64,000 nucleotides of DNA from Phyto melanocephala. Lineage: Eukaryota > Arthropoda > Insecta > Diptera > Rhinophoridae. Positions 11,866 to 24,010 of this stretch are shown here, in pieces; position 1 is the first letter of the stretch; each line of letters starts with the position of its first letter. The DNA lies in the NCBI GenBank assembly GCA_941918925.1, contig OW799233.1, positions 180,327,235 to 180,391,234 on the forward strand, given 5' to 3'. A program made the position numbers and the translations under genes. Under the pieces are notes generated by a model. The model ran no database searches. It was not told where the DNA came from and was given only the letters and a program-made list of their open reading frames with translations.

Positions 11866-12209
11866 TTAACCCATCCATACATACATACATACATGCATAA
11901 ACAACAGACAAACACGTGTTCGTATTTTGTTTCTTTGCTTCCTGGTCTAACGTATGATGTTAAACGAGTGCATGGTAAATAAATATGAATAAAGAAACCA
12001 ACAACAAATTAAATTTACAAAATTTTGTGAGTGAATGGTAAATAAATATGAATAAAGAAACCAACAACAAATTACATTTACAAAATTTTGTGAGCGAAAC
12101 TATATGAGAGCCATTCGTAATGAAGAGAGCGGGTTCCAATGTTAGAACCCGCCATAAGAAATTTTATTTTGTACGTGATGCGCATTCTATATGATTTATA
12201 TTCTTTGGT
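11866..12209 (-). repeat. Right terminal inverted repeat of the P-like element, outer part
   Basis: This is the reverse complement of about 4,645-4,990, most clearly CATGCATAAACAAC near 11,893 and the terminal 32 bp ending CTTTGGT at 12,209. It contains a local direct repeat of about 70 bp (GTAAATAAATATGAATAAAG twice, from 11,974 and 12,037). Confidence 0.7.
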
Positions 12210-13030
12210 TAAATTCGGTCGTATAATGTGTGCGTAAGCTGCGTAACAATGAAAGATGCTGGTAGATGCAAACGAAGATAAAAGTGTGTATTCATATTCG
12301 TATTAGTATTCGCGAAATTGACAGTGTTTGAATTTCGAATTTACCACCAGATATTTGCAAACGCATAAAAATTTTTAAATGACAAAAATTGTTATTTACC
12401 ACATTAATAATTAAAGTAAGGTATGTTAAAAAAAAAACTTCGAAATTAGTTCCATGCTAATAAAAACAAATAGTCAGTGAATATATTTATTTTTTTTCCC
12501 ACCAATATTAATAACAGAGTTTTAATGTCATTAATCATTGTGATACAAAATCCGTTTCAAATTCTAAAATTGTTTATGAATATAGTAGTTACTGACTTTA
12601 AAGAAATAACAACTTAAGGTATGTTTACGTCAGGCAAATGTTTCCGAAATAGACGTAACCACTTAAATATTTCAATTTGTCCCGAATTAAATAAATGTTT
12701 ATGAAATCAAAATTTTCCATATTTATTAATATTGCAATATAAATCTATCGTTATATGTTTTGACGGTATTTGGTGTATGAAGAATCAAATAACCTTAAAT
12801 TATTATTTACCAAAACTAGTGGTCACACTTATTTAAGCAATTATTTACCAAATGTAAACGTATTTAGAGTATTTTCTATTTTACTTAATCAGGCGCGGAT
12901 CCAGCTTAAGCTTTTTAAGAATAAGTATCTAATTCAAAAATTTTTTATAGTTCAAAGTAAATATTTATTAAACGAAAAAAATAAAATAACAAATTTTCTG
13001 ACATAAAGTTTAACAAAAACACTTATATTA
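12210..13030. other. No recognisable gene
   Basis: AT-rich sequence with stop codons in all frames. Only fragments of open frame such as 12,770-13,006 are present, with no domain-like composition. Confidence 0.4.
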
Positions 13031-13403
13031 TACTAGCTTGTGCCCGCGACTTTGTCTGCTTAGTTATAGTGCTAAAAGGAAGATTTAGTATTAACCTAGA
13101 TTGTTATTTATATGTTTGTCAAATTTATCCAAACATTCACATTTATTATTTATACCTATTTGAATTTGAAAATAAAAAAGAAAAGTCAAAACTTGCAACA
13201 AAAAAAAAATTTTACAACAGAAACAACCCGTTTAGGATGTGATGATGAGTTTGCCAACGACTTCGCGTTATTATCGCGATGTGTTAATCTAGGTTGTTAT
13301 CTATCTATGTGCCGAATTTCATTTAGTTCCGTTCAGCCGTTTTTGCGTGATTGAGTAACAAATATCCAAACATACAAACATTCACATTTATTATATTAGT
13401 AAG
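13031..13403. repeat. Dispersed insect retroelement-like repeat
   Basis: It begins TACTAGCTTGTGCCCGCGAC and ends with GTTCAGCCGTTTTTGCGTGA and TATATTAGTAAGAT. These end motifs are familiar from widespread insect dispersed repeats. The association is from general knowledge and the class is not certain. Confidence 0.55.
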
Positions 13404-13429
13404 ATAAGAAAGTAATTTGAGGTGTCCTG

Positions 13430-14072
13430 TTGCAGCAAATTTATTAAGCACAACTTTGATTTGGTTGTGTAGAGTAGAAAATGATCTTTCGATTACCGGC
13501 ATTGAAACAAAAATTTTAAAAACATTTCCTCAATTCGGATAAATATCTGGGTCACGCATAATTAAAACATCTGTCACATTTTCTGGAAGTTTTTGACTGA
13601 TCTTCCATTTCTGCTGCCAATGCAAAAGTTCGGCTTCAAGTTTAGATTTAAGTAGTTTTTTATCTGTTTCTCCGTACTTAAACAAATCGCCTTCAAAGAG
13701 TCGAATTAAATTTGTTAAGTCTAATAAATAATGTTTAATGGTTTTTGGCAGAAGTTTAGGGATGTTAAATAAATTTGGAACGTCTTTTAAAGTCCTGGAG
13801 AACAGAATCAATAAGGGAGATGTATTCCTCTATGCAGTAGTACTCTTCTACATCTTTTATAGGATGATTTCGTTCCAATATTGGCTTTTCAACTGGAATT
13901 TCCATACCAAAGCAAATCTTCTGTGCTTCTTCAAAAATTATTTTTAATTATTTTTCGGCTTCATGCCTTTTTGTTTCAAGACACATTATTAAATTTTGAA
14001 TGAGATCTGAACTTTTCTTTTTGAATTTATGTCCTGTTTTTGTAACATTACACTAAGCGGTTGTGTGAGAGT
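13430..14072 (-). pseudogene. hAT-family transposase relic, C-terminal part
   Basis: Translated on the - strand, the segment reads KLPENVTDVLIMRDPDIYPN, a stop, and then MPVIERSFSTLHNQIKV. The last motif is the signature of the hAT C-terminal dimerisation region. Further upstream is LTQPLSVMLQKQDIN, also typical of these proteins. There are at least one frameshift (near 13,795) and several stops. It continues at 15,772-16,080 on the far side of two inserted elements. Confidence 0.7.
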
Positions 14073-14077
14073 AAGTA

Positions 14078-14758
14078 CAGTGCAACCTCGCTTAACGTAA
14101 CTAATAGAAATTTTGGCCATTGCGAAAACTGAGGCTATTTGCGATAACCGAGTCTCAATTTTTTGGGGCGTAAATTCTATTTTATGGTTTTATCTGACTT
14201 CATAAGCCTTTTCCATTTTTGGATATTCACAAGCTGTTATTGTAACACGCTTGCCTGGTCCAAATTCAGCATTTGCAACAGATTTTTGTAATGTAGTTTA
14301 ATTGTTTTTAATTATGGATATTGCTGATTTGTACACTTTATATTCATAGCAAATCACTTTTACAGATATGCCCCTTTCAAGTTTATTAAGAATATCGCTT
14401 TTGTGTTTAATTGAAAGCTTTAAAAATTTTGTAATAAGCGGAATTTTATTCAATGTACCCAAATAGAACAATCTTTTACGAAAATAGATTCTTTCAACTG
14501 AGTACATATCTACAAAAAACAAGTGCAATACGCATATTTCAGTATTCTTGGAATAGCGGTAAATCTAAAGCTAAAAAATCTAAATCTAAAAAATGTGTAA
14601 ATAAAAATGACAAACTCATCATTTTGGGAGAAAAGTTGCGACAACTGGGGTTTTTTTTTTTAAGTTGCGTTAACTGAGTCCACAATGCAAACAATTTACG
14701 AATTGCAATAATCGAGGAGTTACTTTTATCGAGGGTTGCGTTAAGCGGGGTGGCACTG
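14078..14758. mobile_element. pogo/Tigger-like element, 681 bp
   Basis: The ends are CAGTGCAACCTCGCTTAACG and the inverted CGTTAAGCGGGGTGGCACTG, each flanked by TA (14,076-14,077 and 14,759-14,760). Such ends and a TA target are typical of pogo-type elements. The interior keeps a transposase fragment on the - strand (next entry). The rest of the transposase is missing. Confidence 0.85.
14298..14528 (-). pseudogene. CENP-B-like helix-turn-helix fragment of a pogo-type transposase
   Basis: The 76-codon frame ends with LSIKHKSDILNKLERGISV followed by YKVYKSAISIIKNN. This pattern matches the N-terminal DNA-binding helix-turn-helix of pogo/jerky-type transposases. In a full transposase it would bind the element ends. 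Only this domain is left, so it is a relic. Confidence 0.65.
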
Positions 14759-14762
14759 TATA

Positions 14763-15770
14763 TCACTTCTATATATATAAAAGTGAAACTCTGAGTGTGT
14801 CTGTGTGTGTTAGCTATAGACTCCGAAACTATAAAACCGATCGGACTCGAACTTTGGCAAGTTGTTGTACACATTCCAGAGAGTGTTTATGGGTGAAAAA
14901 AGTGGGCGGGGCCACGCCCATAAAAAAATTGGTTATCATTTTTAGCTACTTGCACTTGACCGAATTTTCTGAAACTTTGCACACATATTGAGCTGTTATG
15001 ACTTTATAATTTTGTGATTAGAAAAGTGGGCAGGGCCACGCCCATAAAAAAAAGTTATAAGTTTGAGGTACTTGCACTGGACCGATTTTTCTGAAACTTT
15101 GCACACATACTGAGCTGTTATGACTTTATAATTTTGTGATTATAAAAGTGGGCAGGGCCACGCCCATAAAAAAAGTTATATGTTTGAGGTACTTGCACTA
15201 GACCGATTTTTCTGAAACTTTGCACACATACTGAGCTGTCATGACTTTACAATTTCGTGATTAGAAAAGTGGGCAGTGCCACGCCCATAAGAAATAAGTT
15301 ATCATTTCTATCTACTTGCACTAGATCAATTTTTCTGAAACTTTGCACACATATTGAAGTCTCATAACTATATAATTTATTTATTTATTTATTTCAACGA
15401 AATTGTCTGCAACGTTTAATATGTTTAATCAGTCGTAACGGTCTTAACAACTAAACTAAACGTCCTTACAAATCTCTAAGGTATCACAAGAACCCAGTCA
15501 ATGTCCAAATAGAATTGTGCAATTCATAACCTCTAGTATAGTTGCAGCGGTAGTATTTATGTTTTTTTTCGTGATTAAAAAAGTAGGCGGGGCCACGTCC
15601 ATAAAAAAATTATAATTTTGAGGTACTTGCTCTGGACCGATTTTGGTGATGACTATACAGTTTCGTGATTAGAAAAGTGGGCAGTGCCACGCCCACTTGA
15701 TATTTAATTTAAATTCAGAATGCATTTTTATTTATTAAGGGGCGTAGCAACGCGCGCCGGGCATTTCTAG
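14763..15770 (+). mobile_element. Helitron-like non-autonomous element with GGGCGGGGCCACGCCC tandem units
   Basis: It begins TC (TCACTTCTATATATATAAAA) and ends CTAG, preceded by a GC-rich hairpin-prone stretch (GGCGTAGCAACGCGCGCC). It sits exactly between an A and a T, as Helitrons do. Inside are several diverged tandem units of about 118 bp, each with GTGGGCAGGGCCACGCCCAT and GAAACTTTGCACACATA. One unit is interrupted by a 178-bp repeat at 15,393-15,570. No Rep/helicase gene is present. Confidence 0.65.
15393..15570 (-). repeat. 178-bp retroelement-like repeat, copy 1
   Basis: It is nearly identical to 16,434-16,610. On the - strand it is followed by an AAATAAATAAATAAAT tail (15,373-15,393), which suggests a SINE or the 3' end of a LINE. 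It interrupts a tandem unit of the Helitron-like element. Confidence 0.65.
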
Positions 15771-15771
15771 T

Positions 15772-16080
15772 ATAATATAAAATCCACACAAAAATTCGTA
15801 TGTGCTTAATGAATTTTTTAGTAATAAAGCTTTTGAAGATGTATCTCTGTCTTTCCACTTGGATATCTTTATCAGAGTCTCTATTATATTTTCCATATTC
15901 AATTTAAATTGTAAAATGGAATTATGACGAATACCCCTCTCGTTTCGCACAATGGTGACAATTTGGCTCCTAAGAAGTACTTTGCCAAAACCGCATTACG
16001 CTTGGTATGACGACTTTTAAAAAATCTTGTCGTTTAACAATCAATTCAACTTTTTGTATAACTGGCACCTTGTTGCTTTT
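15772..16080 (-). pseudogene. hAT-family transposase relic, middle part
   Basis: The - strand translation contains NMENIIETLIKISKWKDRD and STYEFLCGFYIILE. This fits the middle of hAT proteins just upstream of the segment at 13,430-14,072. The two parts have the same orientation and are separated only by the pogo-like and Helitron-like insertions. Confidence 0.55.
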
Positions 16081-16179
16081 AGAAATCGAGTTAAGTTTGT
16101 GGGAATGGCCCAAAAAAAAAATGTCGAAACGTTTTTTAATTAAATAAGTAAATAAGTAGTTTTATATTTTAATCATTTA

Positions 16180-16194
16180 GGGGGGGGGGGGGGG
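16180..16194 (+). repeat. G15 homopolymer followed by TGG repeats
   Basis: Fifteen consecutive G residues are followed by TGGTGGTGTGGTTTGG, a strong potential G-quadruplex in otherwise AT-rich DNA. The exact length is likely to be unreliable in sequencing. Confidence 0.8.
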
Positions 16195-16433
16195 TGGTGG
16201 TGTGGTTTGGTTTTTGGGGTCTTAATATAAAAGCTGACCAAATCATTTATCTAAAAGAATTTTTAATATTTTCCATTTTCTTAGTTTTTTCTTTCATTTT
16301 ATACACAAACTGACTATTTATTAAACAAAAAATAAAAGGAATACGTTGACGACGATAACAACATTAATAAACATTCAGTTACAACAATTAAGCATTTACA
16401 TTAATTCAAAAACACATCAAATCATTCATCTGT

Positions 16434-16610
16434 TCAACGAAATTGTCTGCAACGTTAAATATGTTTAATCAGTCGTAACGGTCTTAACAACTAAACTAAA
16501 CGTCCTTACAAATCTCTAAGGTACCACAAGAACCAAGTCAATGTCCAAATAGAATTGTGCAATTCACAACTTCTAGTATAGTTGCATCGGTAGTATTTAT
16601 GTTTTTTTTG
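16434..16610 (-). repeat. 178-bp retroelement-like repeat, copy 2
   Basis: Second copy of the repeat at 15,393-15,570, sharing GTCGTAACGGTCTTAACAAC and CCTTACAAATCTCTAAGGTA. This copy lacks the AAAT tail. Confidence 0.65.
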
Positions 16611-16612
16611 TG

Positions 16613-17630
16613 ATTTCATTTTAAATGTTGTAAAATTATTATTTAACTGCCTCATTCATAAAAAATATTTCAGGTTTATTAAGGGCTTATCTGACAGAAA
16701 TTTGTGAAATAAGTCTTCAATAAGCCAAAATATTTTGTATGAATACACGTGTAAATGTTTTATCCAACTTATTGCTACCAGTTTGATGTGAATGTCTGTT
16801 CATTTAGAAAAGGAAAAAGTTACACGCTTTGCATAAAGCTTTACTCTTTTATGTACCTTGAAATAATTTTTCTATTTTTGTTTTTACCTAATGTTTACTA
16901 TTATAAGACTTTTAATAAAACAAGAATACAACTCATACAACGAGAACAGAGTGTTCGCACAAAAATAAACGTATATCTGTATTCTAATGCACGCCACATA
17001 ATACAAGGGGGCTCGTGAATAGCAAAACTAAACAACTTAACATATATGCTACATATGATCCGAACTCATACTTACAGATATAAAATATACATCTGCGTTT
17101 CTGTCGTTCACTGGTTTGTTCAGCGTTCAACACATTGTCAGTGCATCAATGGTCAAGTATTCAGTTAAAACAGACAAAATGTAAAGAAGTTTGATTCAAT
17201 CGATTTCTACTTACTACAGTTTATCAAAAAGCTGAACTTAATTCAGTTAGAGTTGGGCATACGTATGAGTGTATGTATGTGGGTGTTTCGATAAGTTAAT
17301 ATAAGTAATTTTTGACGTTTCATAGCAGTCCACTTACAAACAAATCACTCCTTAAAATAATAATGAACATATTTACAGCCACATTTAATTTCTTTAAATT
17401 TTACTCAGTTTTTTTCTATTCCTGTAAAGTAACAAAAATTAGAAAACTTACCGTTAGTCAGTACGTGACTGAAAGGAACATAATCGGAATTATATCAGGT
17501 GATTCATAGTGAGGCTTAATTTGGAATAGGGGTTTTTGACAGATTACGAATGACTCACATCAAACTGGTTTGTCATTTTTGATTAGTATCGTTTGGCAAG
17601 TTATCATGGAAAGACCCGCATCACGACAGT
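16613..17630. other. No recognisable gene
   Basis: AT-rich sequence. It contains short open frames without domain character and one TATAAAATATACATCTGCG at about 17,079 that could be a promoter by chance. Confidence 0.35.
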
Positions 17631-17639
17631 GTCTCCAAA

Positions 17640-18060
17640 TTGTTTTTTATCGTAAAATTTTCTTAAGCGATCATATCTGGCTTAATGGATACGTCATATA
17701 AAAAATTGCTGTATTGCACCTGAGAGCAACCCGAAGAAAACCAAGAGCTAGGCTGGTGGATAAGAACGCTACCGTCAATGGTAACCGTTATTGCACTATA
17801 TTAATAGACTGTGAATTCAAGCGCATAATTTCGGTGAGCTTTGGTTTAAATAAGACGGCGCTCCAGTCGTAATTCAGCTGTTGTCGGGTCAAGAGCTCGC
17901 GCGTCATTGCTATTATCTCTTAAGAGCAATCAGGCCGTCCTTTTCATCTGGCTTCGAGAGTTTTACGTCTCTCTCTCGCATTGGTTAGTTGCGTGGCGTC
18001 GGTTAACAATACCGAGATACAGTTGCCCGGAGTCTCAATTGACCACATGCAAGACTTTTA
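17640..18060 (+). pseudogene. Mariner-type transposase relic
   Basis: The segment GATAAGAACGCTACCGTCAA translates to DKNATVNGNRYCTI, the TVNG.RY block that precedes the second catalytic aspartate in mariner proteins. The following 250 bp recall the downstream region in shifting frames. It is heavily mutated. Confidence 0.5.
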
Positions 18061-18834
18061 CTAAGAAGATAATAATTTTGCGTTCAGCTCCGACTTCCTA
18101 TATGAAGGTATAGGTCGACTTGCGGGTTCTGAACCATCGTGGGATAACCTGGCATTTTGTAAGTTTTCTAAACTCCGCCAACAAATCTTTAGAATTAAAA
18201 AAAGAAAAAAAAACACGCCGCTGAAACAATAGATTTGCTTATAAATCATTTAGGTGATTAATTAATTTCACGTTTTGCTACGGTAAATTGGCAACCTAAA
18301 TCGTGCGATATCACACGTTTGGACTTTTTTCTCGGGGGACTTGCAAAGGCTGAGCTCTTCATGTATAATCCAGCCACGATTAACGTGTTGCAAGCCAATA
18401 TTACTCGTGTTTTTCGTGAGATACCAGTCGCTATGCTTGAACGAGTCACCCAAAATTGAACCTTCCGAATGAACAACCTCAGTCGTGGCCAACATTTCTA
18501 TGATATCATTTTCCAACAGTAACCTCCGATTATAAAAATTTGAAGTTCACTTTCAAATTTATGTGTTTTATTTTACATTTAAAATTAAGTCTCACGCTGA
18601 ATCACTCATTACCTAGCGAAAACATTTCTAGTATTTTAACAATTGTTTGGTGTTGGTATATTGACGATTTTTATTTATTTTTTTTTTAATTCCCATATGT
18701 TTTCAACATTCGTATGTTTTTTACTTTTTTTTTTTGTCATTTTGTGAGTATTCGCAAAATTTTCTACACAATAATTTTTACATGTAGAGGTAAATGAAAA
18801 ATTTCATTTCTGAAATTTAGGTAGAACCATGTTG

Positions 18835-19010
18835 TAATTACATAAGGTGATAGCGTAAAGGAGAGCGATTTTCGGCTCTCTTTTTTTATGTATGAAGTTT
18901 GACAATTTCCGGAGTTGAAATCATTTTTTTAATATGTAGTTTGACATACTCCAGAACACAAAAAAAAGTCAGCTGGGCTGGCACCGCCACCTTGTATAAG
19001 TGTACCCTGG
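18835..19010. mobile_element. MITE, GTAATTACATAAGGTG family, copy 1
   Basis: It shares TAGCGTAAAGGAGAGC, AGTTTGACAATTTCCGGA and GCTGGGCTGGCACCGCCACC with a second copy at 43,040-43,215. The ends form short imperfect inverted repeats. No coding capacity. Confidence 0.65.
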
Positions 19011-19256
19011 GTAGAACTGCGTATTAATCATTTGAAAATTTCTTTTGAAAAATTAAAGGTGTCATATGAATCAGGGTTCAGAACCTGTTTTTTTAATTTA
19101 AAACTCCTTTAAAAATATTTAAAACCGAATTCATATTTTTTGTATCAATTTTGACATTTGGGAGGAAGGCGAATTCAGTTAAATTCGGCTCTATATATCT
19201 TGTTTAGATTTTACAAATTAATGATTTTTGTAATTTTGCTATGAAAACTGTATTTG

Positions 19257-19503
19257 TATATCTGTGGCTTGGAGCTAAAAGGGCCAATGTCACTTTTTTG
19301 CTCTTTTGAGTTAATCATTGCATTAGATTTGTTTTATTGTTTTTTTCCTTTTGGTAAAACAGCTAAAGTCATACTTAACTCAGAACAGCTTCATAAATAA
19401 AATGCTGGCCAATGTCACTATGAAAGCAAGTTAAACTTCAATTCAAAATTTCTCAAAAGTAAATATTTTGACATTGGCCCTTTTAGCTCCAAGCCACAGA
19501 TAT
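19257..19503. mobile_element. MITE with 33-bp inverted repeats
   Basis: The left ATCTGTGGCTTGGAGCTAAA is matched by the inverted TTTAGCTCCAAGCCACAGAT, each next to TAT/ATA, consistent with TA target duplication. The ends are essentially identical, so the copy is relatively young. Confidence 0.75.
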
Positions 19504-20039
19504 AATTGCTGTATTCATAAGAAATCCTAAGTGTCGTAATATCCTAATTTTAAAACTGAAAAAAAGTATGTTGTTTACGGTAAACATTTCAAACTCCTTT
19601 TAAATTCTGTAAAAGTAATGACATTATGACAATACCTTACTTAGGACACCTTGTGAATTCACCAAATATGTCAACTCAGTTAAAGCAAAAAGGTTTCAAT
19701 TCAATCCAGCACGCAATTGCTGTAGGTTGTGTCATGGTATATTAAACTAGATAGCGTCAATTCATTACCTCTGTTCATCAGCTGCTAATTTCTTTTTTCC
19801 TATAATTTACAAATGTCAAACTTTATATAAAAAAAAATTATCGAAAAATCCTCTTCGAATTGCTATGACCTTATAAATACAATTACACCACGGGTTGTGT
19901 GCTCCAAAACTTGTTTCGATTGCAATACAGAATATTTGTTTTTAATTTTTTTCTTTTTTGTTTTGTTTAGTCCAAGACATATCCATAAGGTACTCGTATC
20001 CAATCAGCTAACTATTTTTTTTATATACATTTTATAAGC

Positions 20040-20712
20040 TTTACCAAGGCATATTCATACAGGTATATGCAACGGCGAGTTGATACAACAAAGCAACTTT
20101 TTAGGGGATTTTTTCTGTCAAGGCCAATTTGTATAACAGAGATGGAACAGTTGTTTTTATGTGTTTATTTCAATTAAATTTTATTAAAAAAAGATATGTT
20201 AAGCACATTATTAATGGTGTTAGAACAACAAATATACATAAAGTTGGTAAATTTTTCATTAAAAAGCACAATTAAGTTAAATTTTTAATTCGGAATCCAA
20301 AATCTAATTTTCCATTCCTGCATTAATAAATGGAATCAAGGAGAATTCAACAAATTTAGACATTGTGTTTCCCCATCATCATGTGCTGATAATTACACCT
20401 GTATGAATTCGCCTAGAGCGTTACCAACTTTTTTAAAAGTCTTGCCTGCAGTTGCCAAACTTAATTTTTTTAGTTTTATTATACAATAAATAATTCGCAA
20501 TTTCAGTTGGTTTAAAACGTTTTAAAAACTACAAAACCATGAATAAAAAGTTTTCGCTTTAAAGTTTTTTAAAAATTATTCAAATTAAAGAAGAAACAAA
20601 AAAAATGTGTGACATATGCCAGCATATATACAAAAACAAAATACATGTGTTTTTTAATTGTTGCGTTTGTTGCCGCAATGCATATACCTTATGGATATGC
20701 CTTGGTTTAGTC
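20040..20712. mobile_element. Non-coding element with CCAAGGCATAT inverted ends
   Basis: The left TACCAAGGCATATTCATACA pairs with the inverted sequence around 20,665-20,708 (CTTATGGATATGCCTTGGTT). The interior has no gene. A third similar end (CAAGACATATCCATAAGGTA) lies at about 19,974, so the true limits are uncertain. Confidence 0.55.
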
Positions 20713-23270
20713 GAAAATTTTTATTTAAAAAAATAAACGAAAGAGAAAAATATGAGAAATATAAAATATATTTGGTAGTGCGCTAGGCAGATGATACGAT
20801 TTACCAGTGGTACCAACAAGAAAGTTTTTACTTTGAAGGTTTTGAAAAATTATAGAAAAAAATAACAAAACTTTGTAACATATTTAATTAGTATTGTTTA
20901 ACATTAACATTGTTGACTTATCAATTCAACCACGTACTACATTTGCGAGTTAAACTTTAAGCAGCCAGTCCGTGCTGTAGTTTTTTTACTACCAGGTAAG
21001 TGGTAGTGGCTGCTTTTATTGTATTGGTAATGTTCGTATTAGTAGTTGTGATGATGATGATAATAATGGTGGTGATGTTTGGGGAAACTTAAAATGCCAG
21101 CAAAAGAAGTGTAGGAATTTTTATGACCATACAAAGCGCACAACAATTGCCAATTAAAATTTTTCCACAAAGACCAACTGCAAATAAAAAAAAAAAACCC
21201 AAGAAGAAACAGAAAAAAAGGGTTTTTGTGTACGACTAATTAATTGCTTTGCTCACGTTTTCGCGCAAACTGTTTACCGGAAAGAATCAATCCAACCAAA
21301 CCCATTCAGTTAGTCAAAAAGTCAGCCAACCAGTCAACCAACAAAACAAACTTTGTCTAAGTTAAAAAGATCATTTAGGCTTGTGAGTTGAATTGCTTTT
21401 TTTTTAAGCCTCTCGATAGTTTGTTAAGCGTATAGGTAATGGTGAAACCATTAGAATGGAAATCAACATAACATATTCGTACTTAATACTCCCTTTGGCT
21501 AACTAGTAGTCAGGTAATCTGCCAGGCAGGCAACCTGAATTTAGCTGAGTTGGCTAGATGATGCTGGCTGCTCTGTTGAGTTAGCAACTGGCTGAATACT
21601 ACTTAGTTGGTTGGCGGCACTTCGTTGTCGTCATTGTCATTGTCTAGTGTGGTGTTGGCGATGAAGTTGTTTGTAATTCCAGAAGGCCATACTATTTGAT
21701 GTTAAGTAATAGTTTTAAAGTTAAATCAACAACAACGACAAAAAAGAATTTCAACTGTTTTTTTCTTCTCTCATTTCATTGCAATTTTGCCTCTTCTCTT
21801 CTCTTCACTTTTTTTTCAGTTTACAACGATTACAAATACAATAACAACTCAACTCAACCAAAAATAAACTGTGATCAGTGATTTTTAGATTTTCATTTAA
21901 TGTTTAAGCTTAAACTAGACATGCTCTACAACATTTTTAGATGGCCTTTTAAGTTTTCTTTTGAGATTCTTTTCTTTGTTTTTTTTTCTTCCACTTCTTT
22001 AGTTTTACAACATGCATTTAGTCTACTGTGGCTGGCTTGCTGACTGGCGTAAAGGAAATAAAGTTTCAAATTGGAGTGTTTGTGCATAGAATCGTTAAAG
22101 ATTCTTGTAGATTATTGCTATTTAGCTTAGAGATTTATTACCATGGTCTGGGAGTTTATTTGTTTAAGAGGTCAATTGTAATTTCTGAGACATGATAAAA
22201 TAATCGAATTAGCAGGAAATGACTTACAATTACTAAATGAAGGTGTTTAGCTAGTGACACCAACTAGAACAATGGTTGTTATTCCATCCAAAAATAGTAA
22301 AAATTATTGAAATTTTTTTTGTTTTTTTTTTTAAATAAACAAATTATTAAGCAAATTTGTATAAAACTAAAGATTAGAGAAAAATTTCACTGTTCATACG
22401 AATGATTGAATTTTATTTAAATTTGCAACTATTTGGGGCAGCTTAACTAAGATCCTGCCTCACAAGAGCACTTTAACTAAAAATATCTCTTCAATAAAGT
22501 TTTTATAATAATTATGTCTTGATTATTGGTAGATTAACTGGCATACATTTTCTTTGATGACAATAAGTGCTTAAGTCGACATAGGCTGAAATTAATATAA
22601 TCAACTTTATTGTGAGTATCATTGTCGTATTTTTTTGGGACCGTGTAATAGTTACGACAATGTTGAATGAATGAGATGTTGTCGTATTTTGGTCGCTTTC
22701 GGCAGGAAAACGACATGACAATGCCACTCACTATTAGGCTGAGTAACATCATGGCAATTCGGCAATCTAGAATTATCCGCAGGTAGTTCAACTATTTTAA
22801 ACAGCTTTACAGGAAGTTATAGTGTAAAACTTATTGCCTACATTTTTCAACAAACAATATTGTTTAACTAAATATAGGAAAACCAATATGATCTTCAAGT
22901 AATACAGGACACAATTCATATAATAATAGTGTTGATTTGAAAGGGAATCAACTAAAAAATTCAAAAGTACTTTTCGGAGAACGATAAAATACAGACATAA
23001 GCAGTTTTTCTTTATTGCCACAGATTTTTATTAATTGATTATTTTATGTCGAAGTAGTAGAAACCTGACCGCTTTGCTGGCTCCAACAAACTTTTTGTAT
23101 GTATTAGGAGACAGATTTTAATAATTTCTGCTACCATTTGTTGCGTATGCGATAATTGTCATAAATAGTATTCAATTCGTTTGAGGATATTACTTTCCTT
23201 TCTCAGATCCTTATCCTTTTGGGTTCTATTTAATTAGGAAAGTGTTAATAAAAGTAGCTCTCTTAATAAG
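20713..23270. other. No recognisable gene
   Basis: Mixed-composition non-coding sequence with simple repeats (TGATGATGATAATAATGG near 21,050; CAGTCAACCAACAAAACAAA near 21,330). This looks less repetitive than its surroundings and may be host intergenic or intronic DNA. No exon could be supported. Confidence 0.35.
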
Positions 23271-23469
23271 TTGAAATCAAATACAGGTTACAGAAATGAT
23301 ATCAAATGTATTTATTGATTTGGGGGGAGCGGAGTTGGTTCTTGTGACACCACGTCCTCTGCTCTGATCCTACCGATTTTGCGCCCAAAAGAGTAAACTA
23401 ATATCGCAGCCACTTACATAGAATTTAAAGCATAAAACAATTATAGTTCTGCAGATATGCAGAAATTTT

Positions 23470-24010
23470 CTTTGTATAATAGGTGCCACGCCCCCTTATT
23501 TAATTGTAAATATTTTATTAACAAATCAAATACCAGGTTTGAAAACTTTAACATTTATTGTTTCCGATCATATCGATTTTTGGTTGGAATAAGACAAGTG
23601 AGATAGAAACAAGGGATACAAAGTTTAAAAATTTTAGATGTAAACGTTTTCTAAATATCTCATAAAATATTTTTTATTGAAGGTGCCACGCCCATTGTTC
23701 TTTTCTAGATCATTTTAAGCTCAACTATGCAAGTTATTCTAATACCCGACACATATTTTGAAGACTTTAGGCATTACTCTTGATTTTTTATGGGAGGTGG
23801 CTGCTACACCAACTTAAAATTTTAAGAAAAAATATTCATTCTTGAGCTTCAATGATTATTTAAAAAAAATTAGCAAATCGTTCGAGCAGTTCTCCGATTG
23901 GAGATATATAAAAAATTTTAAGAAAAAATATTCATTCTTGAGCTTCAAGGATTATTTAAAAAAAAAAATTAGCAAATCGTTTGAGCAGTTCTCCGATTGG
24001 AGATAAATAA
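23470..24010. repeat. Diverged dispersed repeat ending in a 97-bp tandem duplication
   Basis: GGTGCCACGCCC occurs near 23,484 and 23,682, as in other 'CCACGCCC' repeats of the window. From 23,817 a 97-bp unit (AATTTTAAGAAAAAATATTC through CTCCGATTGGAGATA) is duplicated at 23,914 with few differences. Confidence 0.7.

Larger units (their letters stand above)
4645..12209. mobile_element. P-superfamily element with long inverted repeats, carrying a nested element
   Basis: The terminal 32 bp (beginning ACCAAAGAATATAAATC) are identical in inverted orientation at both ends. Similarity then continues inward for about 0.8 kb, diverged in its outer part. The left arm is 4,645-5,478. The right arm is 8,788-9,187 plus 11,866-12,209, split by a later insertion. 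Flanking octamers TAAATACT and TAAATTCG agree at 6 of 8 positions, consistent with the 8-bp duplication typical of P elements. The interior holds a decayed P/THAP9-type transposase on the - strand. The element is old and not functional. Confidence 0.75.

Noticed and set aside
17075..17170. Promoter with TATAAAA and TTCAGT-type initiator
   Set aside because: Such words are frequent by chance in AT-rich DNA, and no exon follows.
18258..18516. Overlapping - strand frames of 72 and 82 codons
   Set aside because: They might be another mariner remnant, but no catalytic motif could be read.
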